From Chachezhania antarctica (lineage in GTDB: Bacteria > Pseudomonadota > Alphaproteobacteria > Rhodobacterales > Rhodobacteraceae), in the NCBI RefSeq assembly GCF_003646465.1, contig NZ_QZEX01000002.1:372001-436000 (forward strand): DNA of 64,000 nt, read 5' to 3'. This document shows positions 33,852 through 43,692 of the stretch, piece by piece. How positions within the stretch are numbered: position 1 is the stretch's first letter; each line of letters starts with the position of its first letter. The position numbers and the translations under genes were made by a program. The notes beneath the pieces were generated by a model that was not told the DNA's origin, ran no database searches, and worked only from the letters and a program-made list of their open reading frames with translations.

Positions 33852-34751
33852 CTACCTGGACTTGCCGTCTTTCGATCCGATCTGCCGCATCAGACCTTCC
33901 TGCGCCGTCTGCGCCACCAGCTTGCCATCGCGAGTAAAGACCTTGCCGTGGGACAGGCCGCGGGACGCACCCGACCAGTTGCTGTCGGAGACGTAGAGCA
34001 GCCAGTCGTCCAGGCGCGCGTCCTCGTGCAGCCAGACCGAATGGTCGAGGCTGGCGCAACGCATGTCGGGATCGGCAAAACCGCGGCCGTGGGGCATCAA
34101 CGCCGTGCCCATGAATTGCATGTCAGATGCGAAGGCGATGCCCGACCGGTGCAGTTGCGGATCGTCCGGCATCGGGCCCTTGGCACGGATCCAGACGGCG
34201 AATTGCGGCTCCATCGGCTTGTGGACGTAAGGCGCGCGGACAATCGTGGGGCGCAGTTCCACCGGCCGGTTTTCGGCCAGGTAGGTGCGCAGCCGAACGG
34301 GGAGCTTGTCGGCGTAGAACTCGTTCAGCTCGATCTCGTTCTTGAACTCTTCGGGGCCCGGCACGTCGGGCATCTCGGCGGTGTAGGACAGCCCCTTTTC
34401 GCGGATCTGGAACGACGCCGACATCGTCAGGATCGGCTTGCCTTCCTGGATTGCCACGACGCGGCGGGTGGAAAAGCTGCCGCCGTCGCGATCACGCGAA
34501 ATGTTGTAGAGGATCGGCTTCTCGGCCACGCCTGCCCGGATGAAATAGGCATGCAGCGAATGCGCCACGCGCTCGGGCGCCACGGTCTGCGCCGCCGCCA
34601 TCAGCCCCTGCCCGATGATCTGCCCGCCGAACAGGTGCCCGCGCGCACCGGGCGCCGCGATCCCGCGGAAATAGTCTTCTTCCAGGCGTTCGACCGTCAG
34701 AAGTCTCACGAAACGGTCGATCAGGCTCTCGGTCGCGGGCATTTCGCTCAT
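33852..34751 (-). CDS. tesB: Acyl-CoA thioesterase II
   Basis: A 299-residue double-hotdog TesB. It has the N-terminal GHLFGGQIIGQGLMAA and HSLHAYFIRAG, then the second half with DMQFMGTALMPHG and SLDHSVWLHEDARLDDWLLYV, containing the expected catalytic Asp and Thr/Gln region. TesB hydrolyses acyl-CoA to free acid. It begins one base after the stop of the peptide-type ABC ATPase gene and is in the same direction, so it looks like the last gene of that operon. Confidence 0.95.
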   Translation of the reverse strand: MSEMPATESLIDRFVRLLTVERLEEDYFRGIAAPGARGHLFGGQIIGQGLMAAAQTVAPERVAHSLHAYFIRAGVAEKPILYNISRDRDGGSFSTRRVVAIQEGKPILTMSASFQIREKGLSYTAEMPDVPGPEEFKNEIELNEFYADKLPVRLRTYLAENRPVELRPTIVRAPYVHKPMEPQFAVWIRAKGPMPDDPQLHRSGIAFASDMQFMGTALMPHGRGFADPDMRCASLDHSVWLHEDARLDDWLLYVSDSNWSGASRGLSHGKVFTRDGKLVAQTAQEGLMRQIGSKDGKSR

Positions 34752-34752
34752 G

Positions 34753-35727
34753 TCAGCTCATTGGATGGTGGCACGCGACTGTGTGCCCCGGGGCAAGCTC
34801 CTGCGCAATGGGGACTTCTGACGCACAACGGTCGGTGGCCAGCGGGCAGCGCGTGCGGAACCGGCAACCCGACGGTGGGTTGATTGGCGACGGCAGTTCG
34901 CCCGGCACCAGTTCCAGCGTGTTGGGCTCGGCGTCCGGGTCGGGTTCCGGCACAGCGGCGATCAGGTTGCGCGTGTAGGGATGGGCCGGCTTGCGATAGA
35001 TCGTTTCGGCATCGGCCAGTTCGCAGAGCATGCCCAGGTACATCACCGCCACCCGGTCCGAGACATGCTTCACCACCGCCAGATCGTGGGAGATGAACAG
35101 CATCGTCAGCCCGAATTCTAGCTTCAGATCCTCCAGCAGGTTCAGCGTCTGCGCCTGGACAGACACGTCGAGCGCCGAGACGGCTTCGTCACAGACCAGC
35201 AATTCCGGCCGCAGGATCAGCGCGCGGGCGATGGAGATCCGCTGGCATTGCCCGCCCGAGAATTCATGCGGCCGGCGGTTCAAGGCCTGTTCGCCGTTGA
35301 GGCCCACGCGGTCCAGCATGTCGATGATGCGCTGGTCCCGGGCCTCTCCCGTCTCCTTCTCGCGGGCGATCTCCAGCGGTGCCGACAGGATCTCCCGCAC
35401 CGTCTGGCGGGGGTTGAGCGAGGCGATGGGGTCCTGGAACACCATCTGGAAGCGGCGGCGGGCCTTTTGCAGGTCGCTGTGGCTGAGCGACGCCAAGTCG
35501 ACCCCATCCAGCACCACGCGCCCCGATGTGGGCCGCGGCAACTGCATCACCGCCCGCGCGGCCGAGGATTTGCCGCAGCCGCTTTCGCCCACCAGCCCCA
35601 GTGTTTCGCCCTTCTTCACATGCACCGTCAGCCCCGACACTGCATGCACCCGCGTGCGGCGGGTCAGCCGGTATTCGACCGTCAGGTCCTCCAGCGACAG
35701 GAACGCGTCTTCCACAATGTCCTTCAT
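34753..35727 (-). CDS. Peptide/nickel-type ABC transporter ATPase (OppF/DppF-like)
   Basis: A 324-residue ABC ATPase. It has Walker [10 protein letters not shown], signature [14 protein letters not shown], Walker [15 protein letters not shown] and an H-loop ISHDLAVV. The C-terminal oligopeptide/dipeptide extension ([24 protein letters not shown]) carries cysteines that can bind an Fe-S cluster in this family. Its start overlaps the OppD-like stop by 4 bp. It works as a heterodimer with that protein. Confidence 0.93.
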   Translation of the reverse strand: MKDIVEDAFLSLEDLTVEYRLTRRTRVHAVSGLTVHVKKGETLGLVGESGCGKSSAARAVMQLPRPTSGRVVLDGVDLASLSHSDLQKARRRFQMVFQDPIASLNPRQTVREILSAPLEIAREKETGEARDQRIIDMLDRVGLNGEQALNRRPHEFSGGQCQRISIARALILRPELLVCDEAVSALDVSVQAQTLNLLEDLKLEFGLTMLFISHDLAVVKHVSDRVAVMYLGMLCELADAETIYRKPAHPYTRNLIAAVPEPDPDAEPNTLELVPGELPSPINPPSGCRFRTRCPLATDRCASEVPIAQELAPGHTVACHHPMS

Positions 35728-36710
35728 GCCGGTTCCTTCATGCCCAGGGGATAGTGGCAGGCGTACATGTGCCCGGCCTCGGTCACGGGTTCCGGGCGCA
35801 CGCGGTGGCAGCGGTCGCTGACATGCTTGCAGCGGGGCGCGAAGGCGCAGCCCGGGGGCGGGTCGATCAGGTCGGGCGGGCGGCCGCCGATGGCGTCCAG
35901 CCTGCGATGCGCCGGGTCGCTGATCCGCGGGATCGAGGACAAAAGCGCCGCGGTGTAAGGCATCCGCGTGCGGTGGAAGATCTCGCGCACCGGGCCCTGT
36001 TCGACGATGCGTCCGGCATACATGACGGCCACGTCATCGCAGCGGCCCGCGACCACCCCCATGTCATGGGTGATGAGGATCATCGCCATGTTGTGCTCGC
36101 GGACCATGCGTTGCAGCAGGTCGAGGATTTCGGCCTGCACGGTCACATCCAACGCCGTCGTCGGCTCGTCCGCGATCAGCAGGTCCGGGTCACAGCAGAT
36201 CGCGATGGCGATCGCCGCCCGCTGGCGCATCCCGCCGGACAGTTGATGCGGATACTGGTCGACCCGTATTTCAGGCTGGGGCAGTCCGACCGAACGCAAT
36301 AGCTCGACCGCCCTCTGCCGTGCCCCCGCTTTCGACAGGCGTTTGTGAAACCGCAAGGTCTCGGTCAGCTGCTTGCCGATGGTCAGCGTGGGGTTCAGCG
36401 ATGTCATCGGGTCCTGGAAGACCACCGACATCTCGGCCCCCCGGATCGGGCGCAGCTCGCGTTCCGACAGCCGCGTCAGTTCCCGCCCGTTCAACAGCAC
36501 CCGGCTGCCCGGCCCCGTCACGGCAGCCCGCGGCAGCAGGCCCATGATCGAGCGCGCCAGCACCGATTTTCCGGAACCGCTTTCGCCCACAAGCCCCAGC
36601 GTCTTGCCGCGCTCCAGCGACAGGCTGACGCCGCTCACCGCCGTCAGCATACCCCGCCCCGTGGCGAAGGCGGTACGCTGGTTCACGACGTCCAGAACGA
36701 TCTCTCCCAT
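35724..36710 (-). CDS. Peptide/nickel-type ABC transporter ATPase (OppD/DppD-like)
   Basis: A 328-residue ABC ATPase. It has Walker A GESGSGKS, signature [14 protein letters not shown], Walker [14 protein letters not shown], an H-loop ITHDMGVV and the oligopeptide C-terminal extension with [15 protein letters not shown]. The start at 36710 ([12 protein letters not shown]) lies next to the permease stop (shared base region); a longer frame upstream only reads through the permease gene. It is paired with the OppF-like ATPase downstream. Confidence 0.93.
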   Translation of the reverse strand: MGEIVLDVVNQRTAFATGRGMLTAVSGVSLSLERGKTLGLVGESGSGKSVLARSIMGLLPRAAVTGPGSRVLLNGRELTRLSERELRPIRGAEMSVVFQDPMTSLNPTLTIGKQLTETLRFHKRLSKAGARQRAVELLRSVGLPQPEIRVDQYPHQLSGGMRQRAAIAIAICCDPDLLIADEPTTALDVTVQAEILDLLQRMVREHNMAMILITHDMGVVAGRCDDVAVMYAGRIVEQGPVREIFHRTRMPYTAALLSSIPRISDPAHRRLDAIGGRPPDLIDPPPGCAFAPRCKHVSDRCHRVRPEPVTEAGHMYACHYPLGMKEPA

Positions 36711-37621
36711 CAGACCTGGCTCTCCCTGACATCGGCCATGCGGCGGCGGATCGCGTCGCCCACAAGGTTGAAACTGAGAACCGTGGTGAACATCACCGCC
36801 GTGGGGATCAGGCTGATCCATGGCGCGGTTTCGAGGTACTCGCGCCCCTCCGCGATGATCCCGCCCCAGCTGGGCGTCGGCGCCTTGACCGACAGGCCAA
36901 GGAACGACAGCGCGCCTTCGATGACGATGGCAATCGGGATGTCGATCAGGATGAAGGCAATCAGCGGCCAGATCACGTTGGGCAGGATTTCCCGCACGAG
37001 GATCCGGAGGTCCGAGGCGCCCAGCGCGCGCGCGGCCAGCACGAATTCGCGGTTGGCGAATTTCATCGTCGCCGCCCGCGTGATCCGCGCGGCGGTAGGG
37101 ATGAAGAGAAGCCCCAGCGAGAAGCAGACCATGAAAAGCGACCCGCCGAAGACCAGCGCGAACAGCAGCAGGATCACCAGCCCGGGAATGGCCAGCCATG
37201 AATCTATGGCGATGCCCACGACCTCGTCGATCCAGCCGCGCCAGTAGCCGGCGGCCATGCCCAGCACCATGCCGAAGCCCACGCCGATGGCCGGGGCGGC
37301 AAAGCCAACGGTCAGCGACACCCGCGCGCCGTAGATCAGCCGCGACAGCATATCCCGGCCCAGATGATCGGTGCCCAGCGGATGCGCCTCGTTCGCGCCG
37401 GGCGGCACGCGGAGGGCGACCCAGTCGATCTCGTCCGCGGGCCAGAGACCCAGCCACGGCGCGAAGACCGCCAGCAGGATCACGAAGACCAGCCACGCGA
37501 CGGGCAGGTACAGGAACGGGCTCAGCTTCTTCTTGCGGGCATAGGCGAGCAGCGCGGCCTCGTGCGCGTCGGTGGTGTCGGGCGTTTTCCCGGCGGTGCC
37601 CTGTGACGTCAGATCAGCCAT
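36710..37621 (-). CDS. Peptide/nickel-type ABC transporter permease (OppC/DppC-like)
   Basis: A 303-residue permease. The N-terminal cytoplasmic helix is followed by a first transmembrane segment near 40-58, the GTDHLGRDMLSRLIYGARVSL motif of OppC proteins and the EAA-type loop (AARALGASDLRILVREILPN). The start at 37621 overlaps the OppB-like gene by 8 bp. It forms the membrane channel with the OppB-like permease. Confidence 0.93.
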   Translation of the reverse strand: MADLTSQGTAGKTPDTTDAHEAALLAYARKKKLSPFLYLPVAWLVFVILLAVFAPWLGLWPADEIDWVALRVPPGANEAHPLGTDHLGRDMLSRLIYGARVSLTVGFAAPAIGVGFGMVLGMAAGYWRGWIDEVVGIAIDSWLAIPGLVILLLFALVFGGSLFMVCFSLGLLFIPTAARITRAATMKFANREFVLAARALGASDLRILVREILPNVIWPLIAFILIDIPIAIVIEGALSFLGLSVKAPTPSWGGIIAEGREYLETAPWISLIPTAVMFTTVLSFNLVGDAIRRRMADVRESQV

Positions 37622-38570
37622 GGGACAGCCTTTCGTTGCGCACCCGCGGATCGAGCCAGGCATAGGCCACATCGACAAGGAAGTTCGCGGCGACGAAGAC
37701 CAGCGCGAAGAAGGTCACGCAGCCCTGTATGACGATGTAATCGCGGGTGAAGACGGCGTGGATCAGCAAGCGCCCGATGCCGGGAATACCGAAGATCTGT
37801 TCGATGATCACCGTGCCCCCCAGAAGCCGCGCCACCTGCAGGCCAAGAATCGTGAGCATGGTGAAGCTGGAGGGCCTGAGCGCGTGGCCCAGAAGGATGC
37901 GGAAGTTCGACATCCCCTTGGCCCGGGCGAGCGAAATGTAATCTTCCTGCAGGACGGAAATCATCTCGGCCCTCAGTGTCCGCATCAGGATCGTCCATTC
38001 CACCAGTGCAAGCGACAGCGCGGGCAGCAGCATCGGCTTCAGGTTGGCCCACAGCCCTTCGGACAGCGGCTCGTACCCCGTTGCGGGCAGCCAGCCCAGG
38101 TTCAGCGAGAAGAAGTAGATCAGCAGGATGCCCGACATGAACGACGGCATCGAGACCGAGGCAAAGGCGATCCCGCCGATGATCTTGTCGGCGGTGCTGT
38201 CGGGCCGGAAGGCACAGATCATCCCGGCGGGTACGGCCATCGCCAGCGCCATGAGCTGTGCCAGCAGCATCAGTTCGAAACTGACGGGAAAGCGGTGGAC
38301 GATCGTCTCCCACACGTCTTCCTTGTTGACGAAGCTCTGCCCCCAGTCGCCGGTGAAGACGCCGGTCACCCAGTCCCAGTAGCGCACCAGGACGGGGCGG
38401 TTCAGGCCCAGATCCTCGCGGATCTCCTGCACCTCCTCTTCCGAGGAATTGATGCCCGCCATCTCGTAGGCGACATCGCCGGGCAGGACGTTGACCAGAA
38501 GGAATGTGACAAGGGTCACAGCTGCAAGCACGATGGCCAGCCGCTGCACCCGCCGAAGCAAGTAGCGCAT
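37614..38570 (-). CDS. Peptide/nickel-type ABC transporter permease (OppB/DppB-like)
   Basis: A 318-residue permease. MRYLLRRVQRLAIVLAAVTLVTF is the usual OppB start, followed by a conserved periplasmic region with NRPVLVRYWDWVTG and GDWGQSF and the ARAKGMSNFRILLGHALRP EAA loop. Start 38570 was chosen for this N-terminus. It lies 72 bp after the binding-protein gene. Confidence 0.93.
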   Translation of the reverse strand: MRYLLRRVQRLAIVLAAVTLVTFLLVNVLPGDVAYEMAGINSSEEEVQEIREDLGLNRPVLVRYWDWVTGVFTGDWGQSFVNKEDVWETIVHRFPVSFELMLLAQLMALAMAVPAGMICAFRPDSTADKIIGGIAFASVSMPSFMSGILLIYFFSLNLGWLPATGYEPLSEGLWANLKPMLLPALSLALVEWTILMRTLRAEMISVLQEDYISLARAKGMSNFRILLGHALRPSSFTMLTILGLQVARLLGGTVIIEQIFGIPGIGRLLIHAVFTRDYIVIQGCVTFFALVFVAANFLVDVAYAWLDPRVRNERLSHG

Positions 38571-38642
38571 GAAGCCCCCCGAAGCGGAGCCGGTCCCGCC
38601 CGTCCGGCGCAAGCTACGCCGGACGGTCGAAACACCGGTGTC

Positions 38643-40196
38643 TTACTCTTCGATATAGGCGCGGGTCACGTCGACCACGCCGCGATAGGGGGCCGGCACG
38701 CCCTTGACCTCGGGCCGGGTGAAGGCGTGGTACCGCCCGCCCCCACGATACAGGAGCCCGCCGTCATCGTTCATGATCGACACCATGTCGCACTGCTTCT
38801 GCAGACGTTCTTCCATGGTGGTGGCCGTGCGCATCTCCATCGCGAGATCGGCCAGCTTGGGATCGTCGAACCCGGTCAGGTTATAGGACGAGCCCGGCGC
38901 CACGTAGGCGAACAGCTGCGGCCCCATGTCGGCGCCATCGGCGATCCGCCAGCCCGAGATGTCGAAATCGTTGGTGAAGACGCGCTTCACCAGCGTCGAC
39001 TGGTCCACCGGCTGAAGCTCGATCGGGATTCCGGCGGCCTTCGCGGTCTGCTGGTAGATCTCGCCCAGTTCCCGGCCCCGCGGCGTTGCGGTGTGGATCA
39101 TCACGATGTTCGGGATCTCGGTCTTGCCGGTTTCCGCCTTGTATTGCTCCAGCAGTTCCTTGGCCTTCTCGATATCGAAATGGCGATAGTTCGCCTCCCC
39201 GCAATCCATCACCGGCCCCAGCGGATGGGTAACGGCCGGGCGGGTGTTCTGCCACGAGATCTGCACCAGCGCGTCCTGGTTCCACGCATGGGCCAGCGCC
39301 TTGCGCAGCAGCGGGTTCGACAGAGGCTCCTTCTTGCCGTTCAGCAGGTTGATCGCGGCGCCCGCCCCTTCCGAGGTCAGCGTGACGATGTCCGGGTCTT
39401 CCTTGGCCTCGACGATGGTCGGGCCGCGGTCGGTCCAGATCACGTCCACTTCACCGGATTTCAGCGAGGCAAAGCGGGTCTGCGTGTCGGGCAGGATGCG
39501 GAAGGTGATGCGGTCCAGCTTGATCTCGTCCGCGTCGCGGTAATCGGGGTTCTTTTCCACCACGATCCGGTCGCCCGAGGACCATTCCACGAACTTGAAC
39601 GGCCCCGTGCCCACCGGCGCGCGGTTCTGGGTGCCGGCATCCACCGCGTCGCTGGACGGGATCGGGCCCGACATCGACGTAGTCGCCAGGTAGGGCAGCA
39701 GCGCCTGCCACGGATGGGCGAGGTGGAACTTCACCGTGGTCGGATCCACGGCCTCGACATTCTCGATCGACGCGATGAACGTGCGCGAGCGCGACTTGTT
39801 CTCGGGGTCCAGAATGCGGTTGTAGTGATGGGCCACGTCCTCGGCATCGAATTTCGAACCATCGTGAAAGGTCACGTCATCGCGCAGCTTGAAGGTCCAT
39901 TCGGTCTGGTCGTCGTTGGTTTCCCACTCGGTCGCCAGCAGAGGCTCGGCCTCGTTCGTGGAGGGGTTCCAGCGCACCAGCGGCTCCTGGATCGCGCGCA
40001 TCACGATCTCGCCCGTCTGACCCAGCACGCCGCCATCGACGGTGTCGAAGCCGCGCACGTCGGTTTCGATCGCGACCGTCAGTTCATTGTCGGCAGCGTG
40101 AGCACCGGTCCCTGCGACCAGCCAAAGGACCATGGCGGAAGCCGCGACAAGGCCTCGCGCACGTGACGTTGGACGCACCAATCTTGTGTGTTTCAT
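38643..40196 (-). CDS. ABC transporter substrate-binding protein, family 5 (peptide/nickel type)
   Basis: A 517-residue periplasmic protein with a signal peptide (cut about AHAAD, residue 35). It shows the SBP_bac_5 pattern: LLATEWETNDDQTEWTFKLRDDVTFHDGSKFDAEDVAHHYNRI, then GTGPFKFVEW and LLRKALAHAWNQ. It is first in the operon binding protein-B-C-D-F-tesB. Family members bind peptides, glycosides, opines or nickel. The tesB link hints at an acyl or modified substrate, but this is speculative. The 230 bp upstream contain the promoter region and nothing else clear. Confidence 0.92.
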   Translation of the reverse strand: MKHTRLVRPTSRARGLVAASAMVLWLVAGTGAHAADNELTVAIETDVRGFDTVDGGVLGQTGEIVMRAIQEPLVRWNPSTNEAEPLLATEWETNDDQTEWTFKLRDDVTFHDGSKFDAEDVAHHYNRILDPENKSRSRTFIASIENVEAVDPTTVKFHLAHPWQALLPYLATTSMSGPIPSSDAVDAGTQNRAPVGTGPFKFVEWSSGDRIVVEKNPDYRDADEIKLDRITFRILPDTQTRFASLKSGEVDVIWTDRGPTIVEAKEDPDIVTLTSEGAGAAINLLNGKKEPLSNPLLRKALAHAWNQDALVQISWQNTRPAVTHPLGPVMDCGEANYRHFDIEKAKELLEQYKAETGKTEIPNIVMIHTATPRGRELGEIYQQTAKAAGIPIELQPVDQSTLVKRVFTNDFDISGWRIADGADMGPQLFAYVAPGSSYNLTGFDDPKLADLAMEMRTATTMEERLQKQCDMVSIMNDDGGLLYRGGGRYHAFTRPEVKGVPAPYRGVVDVTRAYIEE

Positions 40197-40426
40197 CTTC
40201 GATTTCTCCTCCCAAGGATCTTCGATTCCGCTTTTTCGCGGTTATTGGCTGCCAGTTTACTGAACAGGGAGTAAAATGAAGTACTCCTGATTCAGCCAAA
40301 CGGTGGCGCTGTCCCGGCCGGATTGTGACGCCTTATCAATGCTCTCCGGGCATCCTGACGCTCTTTCACCGGTTCTGGTCCGGCCAGTGTATCAGCAAAA
40401 CCTGACTCTTGTCAGATGAAAAGTTG

Positions 40427-40891
40427 CTAGGTTGGCAGGAAAAACTTGCGAAATCTTGCGCCGCCAAGGTCGATCTCTCCCTGTGGCCGCGCACCCAGCC
40501 GGTCGAGCGCCCGCAGATGCTTGCGGGACAGCGGCAGCAGGAAGGTCACGTAGGGAATGCGCGGATCGGCGCGGGCAAAGTCCAGCGCCTTGAACGCGAT
40601 CCGCTGGCCAAGGCCGAACCTGTCGGGTGTCAGGACAAGGCCGAAATCCCAGTCATCGCCTTCCTTCTGGAACCCGCCCCATCCGACATAGGCGCCATCC
40701 GCCAGAAAGGCCCAGTGGCCCAGCCCGTCGCGCGTCCAGAACCCTTCCTTCATGTCCACGAAAGCCGCGCAGCGCGCCGCGTCCCAGCCCCCCACCGCCA
40801 GCGGCATGTGCGCCACCACACGCGGATCGGACATGTGCGCCGCGATCCGATCCAGCGGGATCTTTGTCAGGCGGGTGAAGGTGATATCCAT
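40427..40891 (-). CDS. GNAT-family N-acetyltransferase
   Basis: A 154-residue protein. MDITFTRLTKIPLDRIAAHMSDP starts the fold. GLGHWAFLADGAYVGWGGFQKEGDDWDFGLVLTPDRFGLGQRIAFKALDFAR matches the acetyl-CoA-binding core with its pyrophosphate-loop region. The C-terminal strand has LGARPQGEIDLGGARFRKF. The acceptor is unknown. The start at 40891 is preferred to one nine codons upstream because it fits the family N-terminus. Confidence 0.75.
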   Translation of the reverse strand: MDITFTRLTKIPLDRIAAHMSDPRVVAHMPLAVGGWDAARCAAFVDMKEGFWTRDGLGHWAFLADGAYVGWGGFQKEGDDWDFGLVLTPDRFGLGQRIAFKALDFARADPRIPYVTFLLPLSRKHLRALDRLGARPQGEIDLGGARFRKFFLPT

Positions 40892-40980
40892 GGTGGTCTC
40901 CGTCGCGCAATCACGCACCGGATAGCGCTCCCATGGGGACAGCGAAACGCACAGCTGATCGCAACCCCGTGTACGCCGCC

Positions 40981-41005
40981 GTAGGGTGCGTGGTCCCCAC
41001 GCACC
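40981..41005. repeat. Dispersed TAGGGTGCGTG palindrome, copy 1
   Basis: GTAG is followed by GGTGCGTGG-TCC-CCACGCACC, a perfect 9-bp stem with a 3-nt loop, placed 11 bp from the stop of the glycosyltransferase-like gene. Related copies are at 45318, 56990, 57169 and 59897-59970. Confidence 0.65.
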
Positions 41006-41015
41006 GCAACCCGTC

Positions 41016-42017
41016 CTACCGCATCCAGAACTTCGCCGCCTTGATCCTGTTGCGGATCACCTGTTCGCGGGTGGGCAGCGCATCGCGGTCGAACATCGCG
41101 CGCACCTTGTCGCCCCGCCCCTGGTAGACCGTGCGCTTGATCGGCTCGTATTCCTTCAGGACCTTCTTTACCCAGTTGGGCGCGGCGACCTCTTCCAGCA
41201 CCTTGACCGTCCGGTCGCTCTCCTGCGCGTAAAGCAGCGGGAAATGCCGGTAATGGCAGCTGACCGTGCCGTCCAGATATCCGTCCGGCAGCGCATCCCG
41301 CCCGCCACCCAGCGAATGGATCACCAAAGGCAGCGCCACCTGGTCCAGCCAGGGATCCAGCGACTGGCCAACAAGCTCTACCGGCGGATCGTCCCGGATC
41401 ACCAAGGCGTAGTCCAGGAACCGGTCCCCGAAGAGACGCGGGCACTTGTAGTAGAAGTAGCCCGCATTGAAATACAGGTACCGCCGCCAATGTTCGTCCG
41501 GCTGCGACAGGTCGAGGCTGGAGTCGAAATCCAGTCCGAACCGGTCGTACAGCGATTTCCACATCGCCGCGTAGCCCGGGCCATAGAGCGTCGGCACAGG
41601 CCACGTCCCCTCGCGGCGCAGCGAGGCGGAGGGCCGGTCGAAATCGAACGGGACCGAGGTCAGCTCCCCCGTGATCAGCGTGTCGGTGTCGAAGAAGACG
41701 AACGGCTCGCCTTCGGGCAGGGCCTGCAACGCCTCGATCTTGTTGCCATAGGGGTAGGACTGGCCGAACACCTTGTTCTCGAACGGCAGGATCTCGACCT
41801 TCAGCCGTTTCAAGGCCTCCAGCACAGGGTCATGGCTGATCGTCGGATCCTTCACCCATCTCGGCCCGTGGGTCGGCACGGCCACGAACAGGCGTCCCTT
41901 GAACGCCGGGCTCCTGGCGCGCAGCGAGGCGGCGAAAAGAACCGCCTCGTACTGAAGCCGTCCGGCCTGTCCGATGACGACGACATTGAAATCGGGGGGC
42001 AAGGCCGTCTGGGGCAT
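41016..42017 (-). CDS. Glycosyltransferase-like protein with DxD motif, function unknown
   Basis: A 333-residue protein. FNVVVIGQAGRLQYEAVLFAASLR, then VEILPFENK, YPYGNKIEAL and EPFVFFDTDTLITGEL look like a GT-A nucleotide-sugar transferase. The FFDTDT stretch has the DxD metal site after a strand. Later WRRYLYFNAGYFYYKCP and HSLGGGRDALPDG fit the acceptor half. No membrane segment is present. The start at 42017 is the only ATG giving this fold; its ribosome-binding site is poor. It is divergent from preT and is not part of a recognisable polysaccharide cluster. Confidence 0.6.
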   Translation of the reverse strand: MPQTALPPDFNVVVIGQAGRLQYEAVLFAASLRARSPAFKGRLFVAVPTHGPRWVKDPTISHDPVLEALKRLKVEILPFENKVFGQSYPYGNKIEALQALPEGEPFVFFDTDTLITGELTSVPFDFDRPSASLRREGTWPVPTLYGPGYAAMWKSLYDRFGLDFDSSLDLSQPDEHWRRYLYFNAGYFYYKCPRLFGDRFLDYALVIRDDPPVELVGQSLDPWLDQVALPLVIHSLGGGRDALPDGYLDGTVSCHYRHFPLLYAQESDRTVKVLEEVAAPNWVKKVLKEYEPIKRTVYQGRGDKVRAMFDRDALPTREQVIRNRIKAAKFWMR

Positions 42018-42200
42018 GGTCGGTTCACTCGTTCCCCTGCGCGCGGTGCGCGGGTTGTGGCGGTCGGATGCAACGCTATCATTCCGTAGCAGAACGAAAA
42101 CCCGCCGCAAAGCCTCAGCCCGCTGACAGTCCAAGGCCCCGTCTGCCGATTTTTTGGGCAGCAGCGCCGGCAAACAGCACCTTGAGGCAAACTTGAAAAA

Positions 42201-42216
42201 TTTACCATTTGATAAA
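42201..42216. promoter_or_regulatory. Candidate RutR operator before preT
   Basis: TTTACCATTTGATAAA matches 11 of 14 fixed positions of the RutR consensus TTGACCA-NN-TGGTCAA and is itself an imperfect palindrome. It lies 55 bp before the preT ATG in an AT-rich promoter-like stretch. Confidence 0.4.
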
Positions 42217-42271
42217 AAAATCGGATCTGTCAGTCTGGAGGGGCAGAGTTGTACCGTTTCGGGAGAATGCC

Positions 42272-43630
42272 ATGGGTGCCAGCACACAGAAGGCCAGCAC
42301 ACGAAAAGAACGCGCGGACGGGATCGTCGCCGGTCGCCGGACCAAGGCCCAGATCGCCGACAATTTCTCGGACCTTCATCCGCCCCTGGCCCCGCACGAA
42401 GCGGCGGTGGCGGCGGACCGCTGTTATTTCTGTCACGACGCGCCCTGCGTGACGGCCTGCCCCACCGACATCGATATCCCGCTGTTCATCCGCCAGATCC
42501 AGACGGGCTCTCCCATGGGGGCCGCGCAGACGATCTTCGATCAGAACATCCTTGGCGGCATGTGCGCCCGCGTCTGCCCCACGGAAACGCTGTGCGAGGA
42601 AGCCTGCGTGCGCGAGACCGCCGAAAGCCGGCCCGTCGAGATCGGCCGCCTTCAGCGCTACGCCACCGACACGGCGATGCGCGCGAACAAGCACCCCTAT
42701 GACCGTGCCGCGCCCACCGGCAAGACCGTCGCCATCGTGGGCGCCGGCCCCGCGGGCCTCGCCTGCGCGCACCGGCTGGCCATGCTGGGCCATGACGTCG
42801 TGATCCACGAAGCCAGGCCCAAGCCCGGCGGCCTGAACGAGTACGGTATCGCCGCCTACAAGACGCCGATGAACTTCGCCGCGGCCGAGGTCGACTGGCT
42901 CCTCTCCATCGGCGGCATCACGATCGAGACGGGCTCCGCCCTGGGCGAGGCCATCTCGCTCGACGGCCTGCGCACCAATTATGACGCCGTGTTTCTTGGC
43001 ATGGGCCTGGGCGGCGTGAACGCGCTCAGGGCCGAAGGGGCCGACATGGCCGAAGACGCCGTGTCCTTCATCGCCGATCTGCGGCAGAGCGCCGACCTGA
43101 CCGTCCTCCCCATCGGCCGCGACGTCGTGGTGATCGGCGGCGGCATGACGGCCATCGACGCCGCCGTGCAATCGAAGCTGCTGGGCGCGGAAAACGTGAC
43201 CGTCGCGTACAGGCGTGGCCAGGAGGACATGGGCGCCTCCCGGTTCGAACAGGATCTGGCCGCGTCCAAGGGCGTGAAGCTGATGTTCAACGTCCAGCCC
43301 GATGCGGTCAAAGGCGATGGCAAGGTCGAGGCGATCACGCTCACCTACACCGAAACACGCGACGGCAAGCTGGAACCCACCGGCGAAACGGCCACCCTGC
43401 CCGCCGACCAGGTCTTCAAGGCCATTGGCCAGACGCTTGTGGCCGTGCCCGACGGGCTCACGCTGGAGGGCGGCAAGATCGCCGTGACCGGCCCGGGCCG
43501 CACCGCGCTGGCGGATGTCTGGGCGGGCGGCGATTGCGCCGCGGGCGGCGAGGACTTGACCGTCACCGCCGTTGCAGAAGGCCGCGACGCCGCGATGGAC
43601 ATTCACGCGAAACTCACCGGTGCCGCCTGA
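42272..43630 (+). CDS. preT: NAD-dependent dihydropyrimidine dehydrogenase subunit PreT
   Basis: A 452-residue flavin and Fe-S protein. The N-terminal cysteine blocks (CYFCHDAPCVTACPTDIDIP and CARVCPTETLCEEACV) bind 4Fe-4S clusters. They are followed by an FAD-binding VAIVGAGPAGLACAH and an NAD-binding DVVVIGGGMTAIDAA. It passes electrons from NADH to PreA for reduction of uracil and thymine (or the reverse reaction). Start 42272 is preceded by GGGAGA. It is the first gene of preT-preA, 62 bp before preA, with a RutR-like site upstream. Confidence 0.95.
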   Translation: MGASTQKASTRKERADGIVAGRRTKAQIADNFSDLHPPLAPHEAAVAADRCYFCHDAPCVTACPTDIDIPLFIRQIQTGSPMGAAQTIFDQNILGGMCARVCPTETLCEEACVRETAESRPVEIGRLQRYATDTAMRANKHPYDRAAPTGKTVAIVGAGPAGLACAHRLAMLGHDVVIHEARPKPGGLNEYGIAAYKTPMNFAAAEVDWLLSIGGITIETGSALGEAISLDGLRTNYDAVFLGMGLGGVNALRAEGADMAEDAVSFIADLRQSADLTVLPIGRDVVVIGGGMTAIDAAVQSKLLGAENVTVAYRRGQEDMGASRFEQDLAASKGVKLMFNVQPDAVKGDGKVEAITLTYTETRDGKLEPTGETATLPADQVFKAIGQTLVAVPDGLTLEGGKIAVTGPGRTALADVWAGGDCAAGGEDLTVTAVAEGRDAAMDIHAKLTGAA

Positions 43631-43692
43631 CGCGGCACACGGCCAAGACACGGACCCTAGCGTCCCGATCCAGACCGTAACGGAGGCAAGCC

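Noticed and set aside
37572-40166. An 864-codon open frame opposite the peptide ABC importer genes
   Set aside because: The minus-strand permease and binding-protein genes have clear motifs. The plus-strand frame has none.
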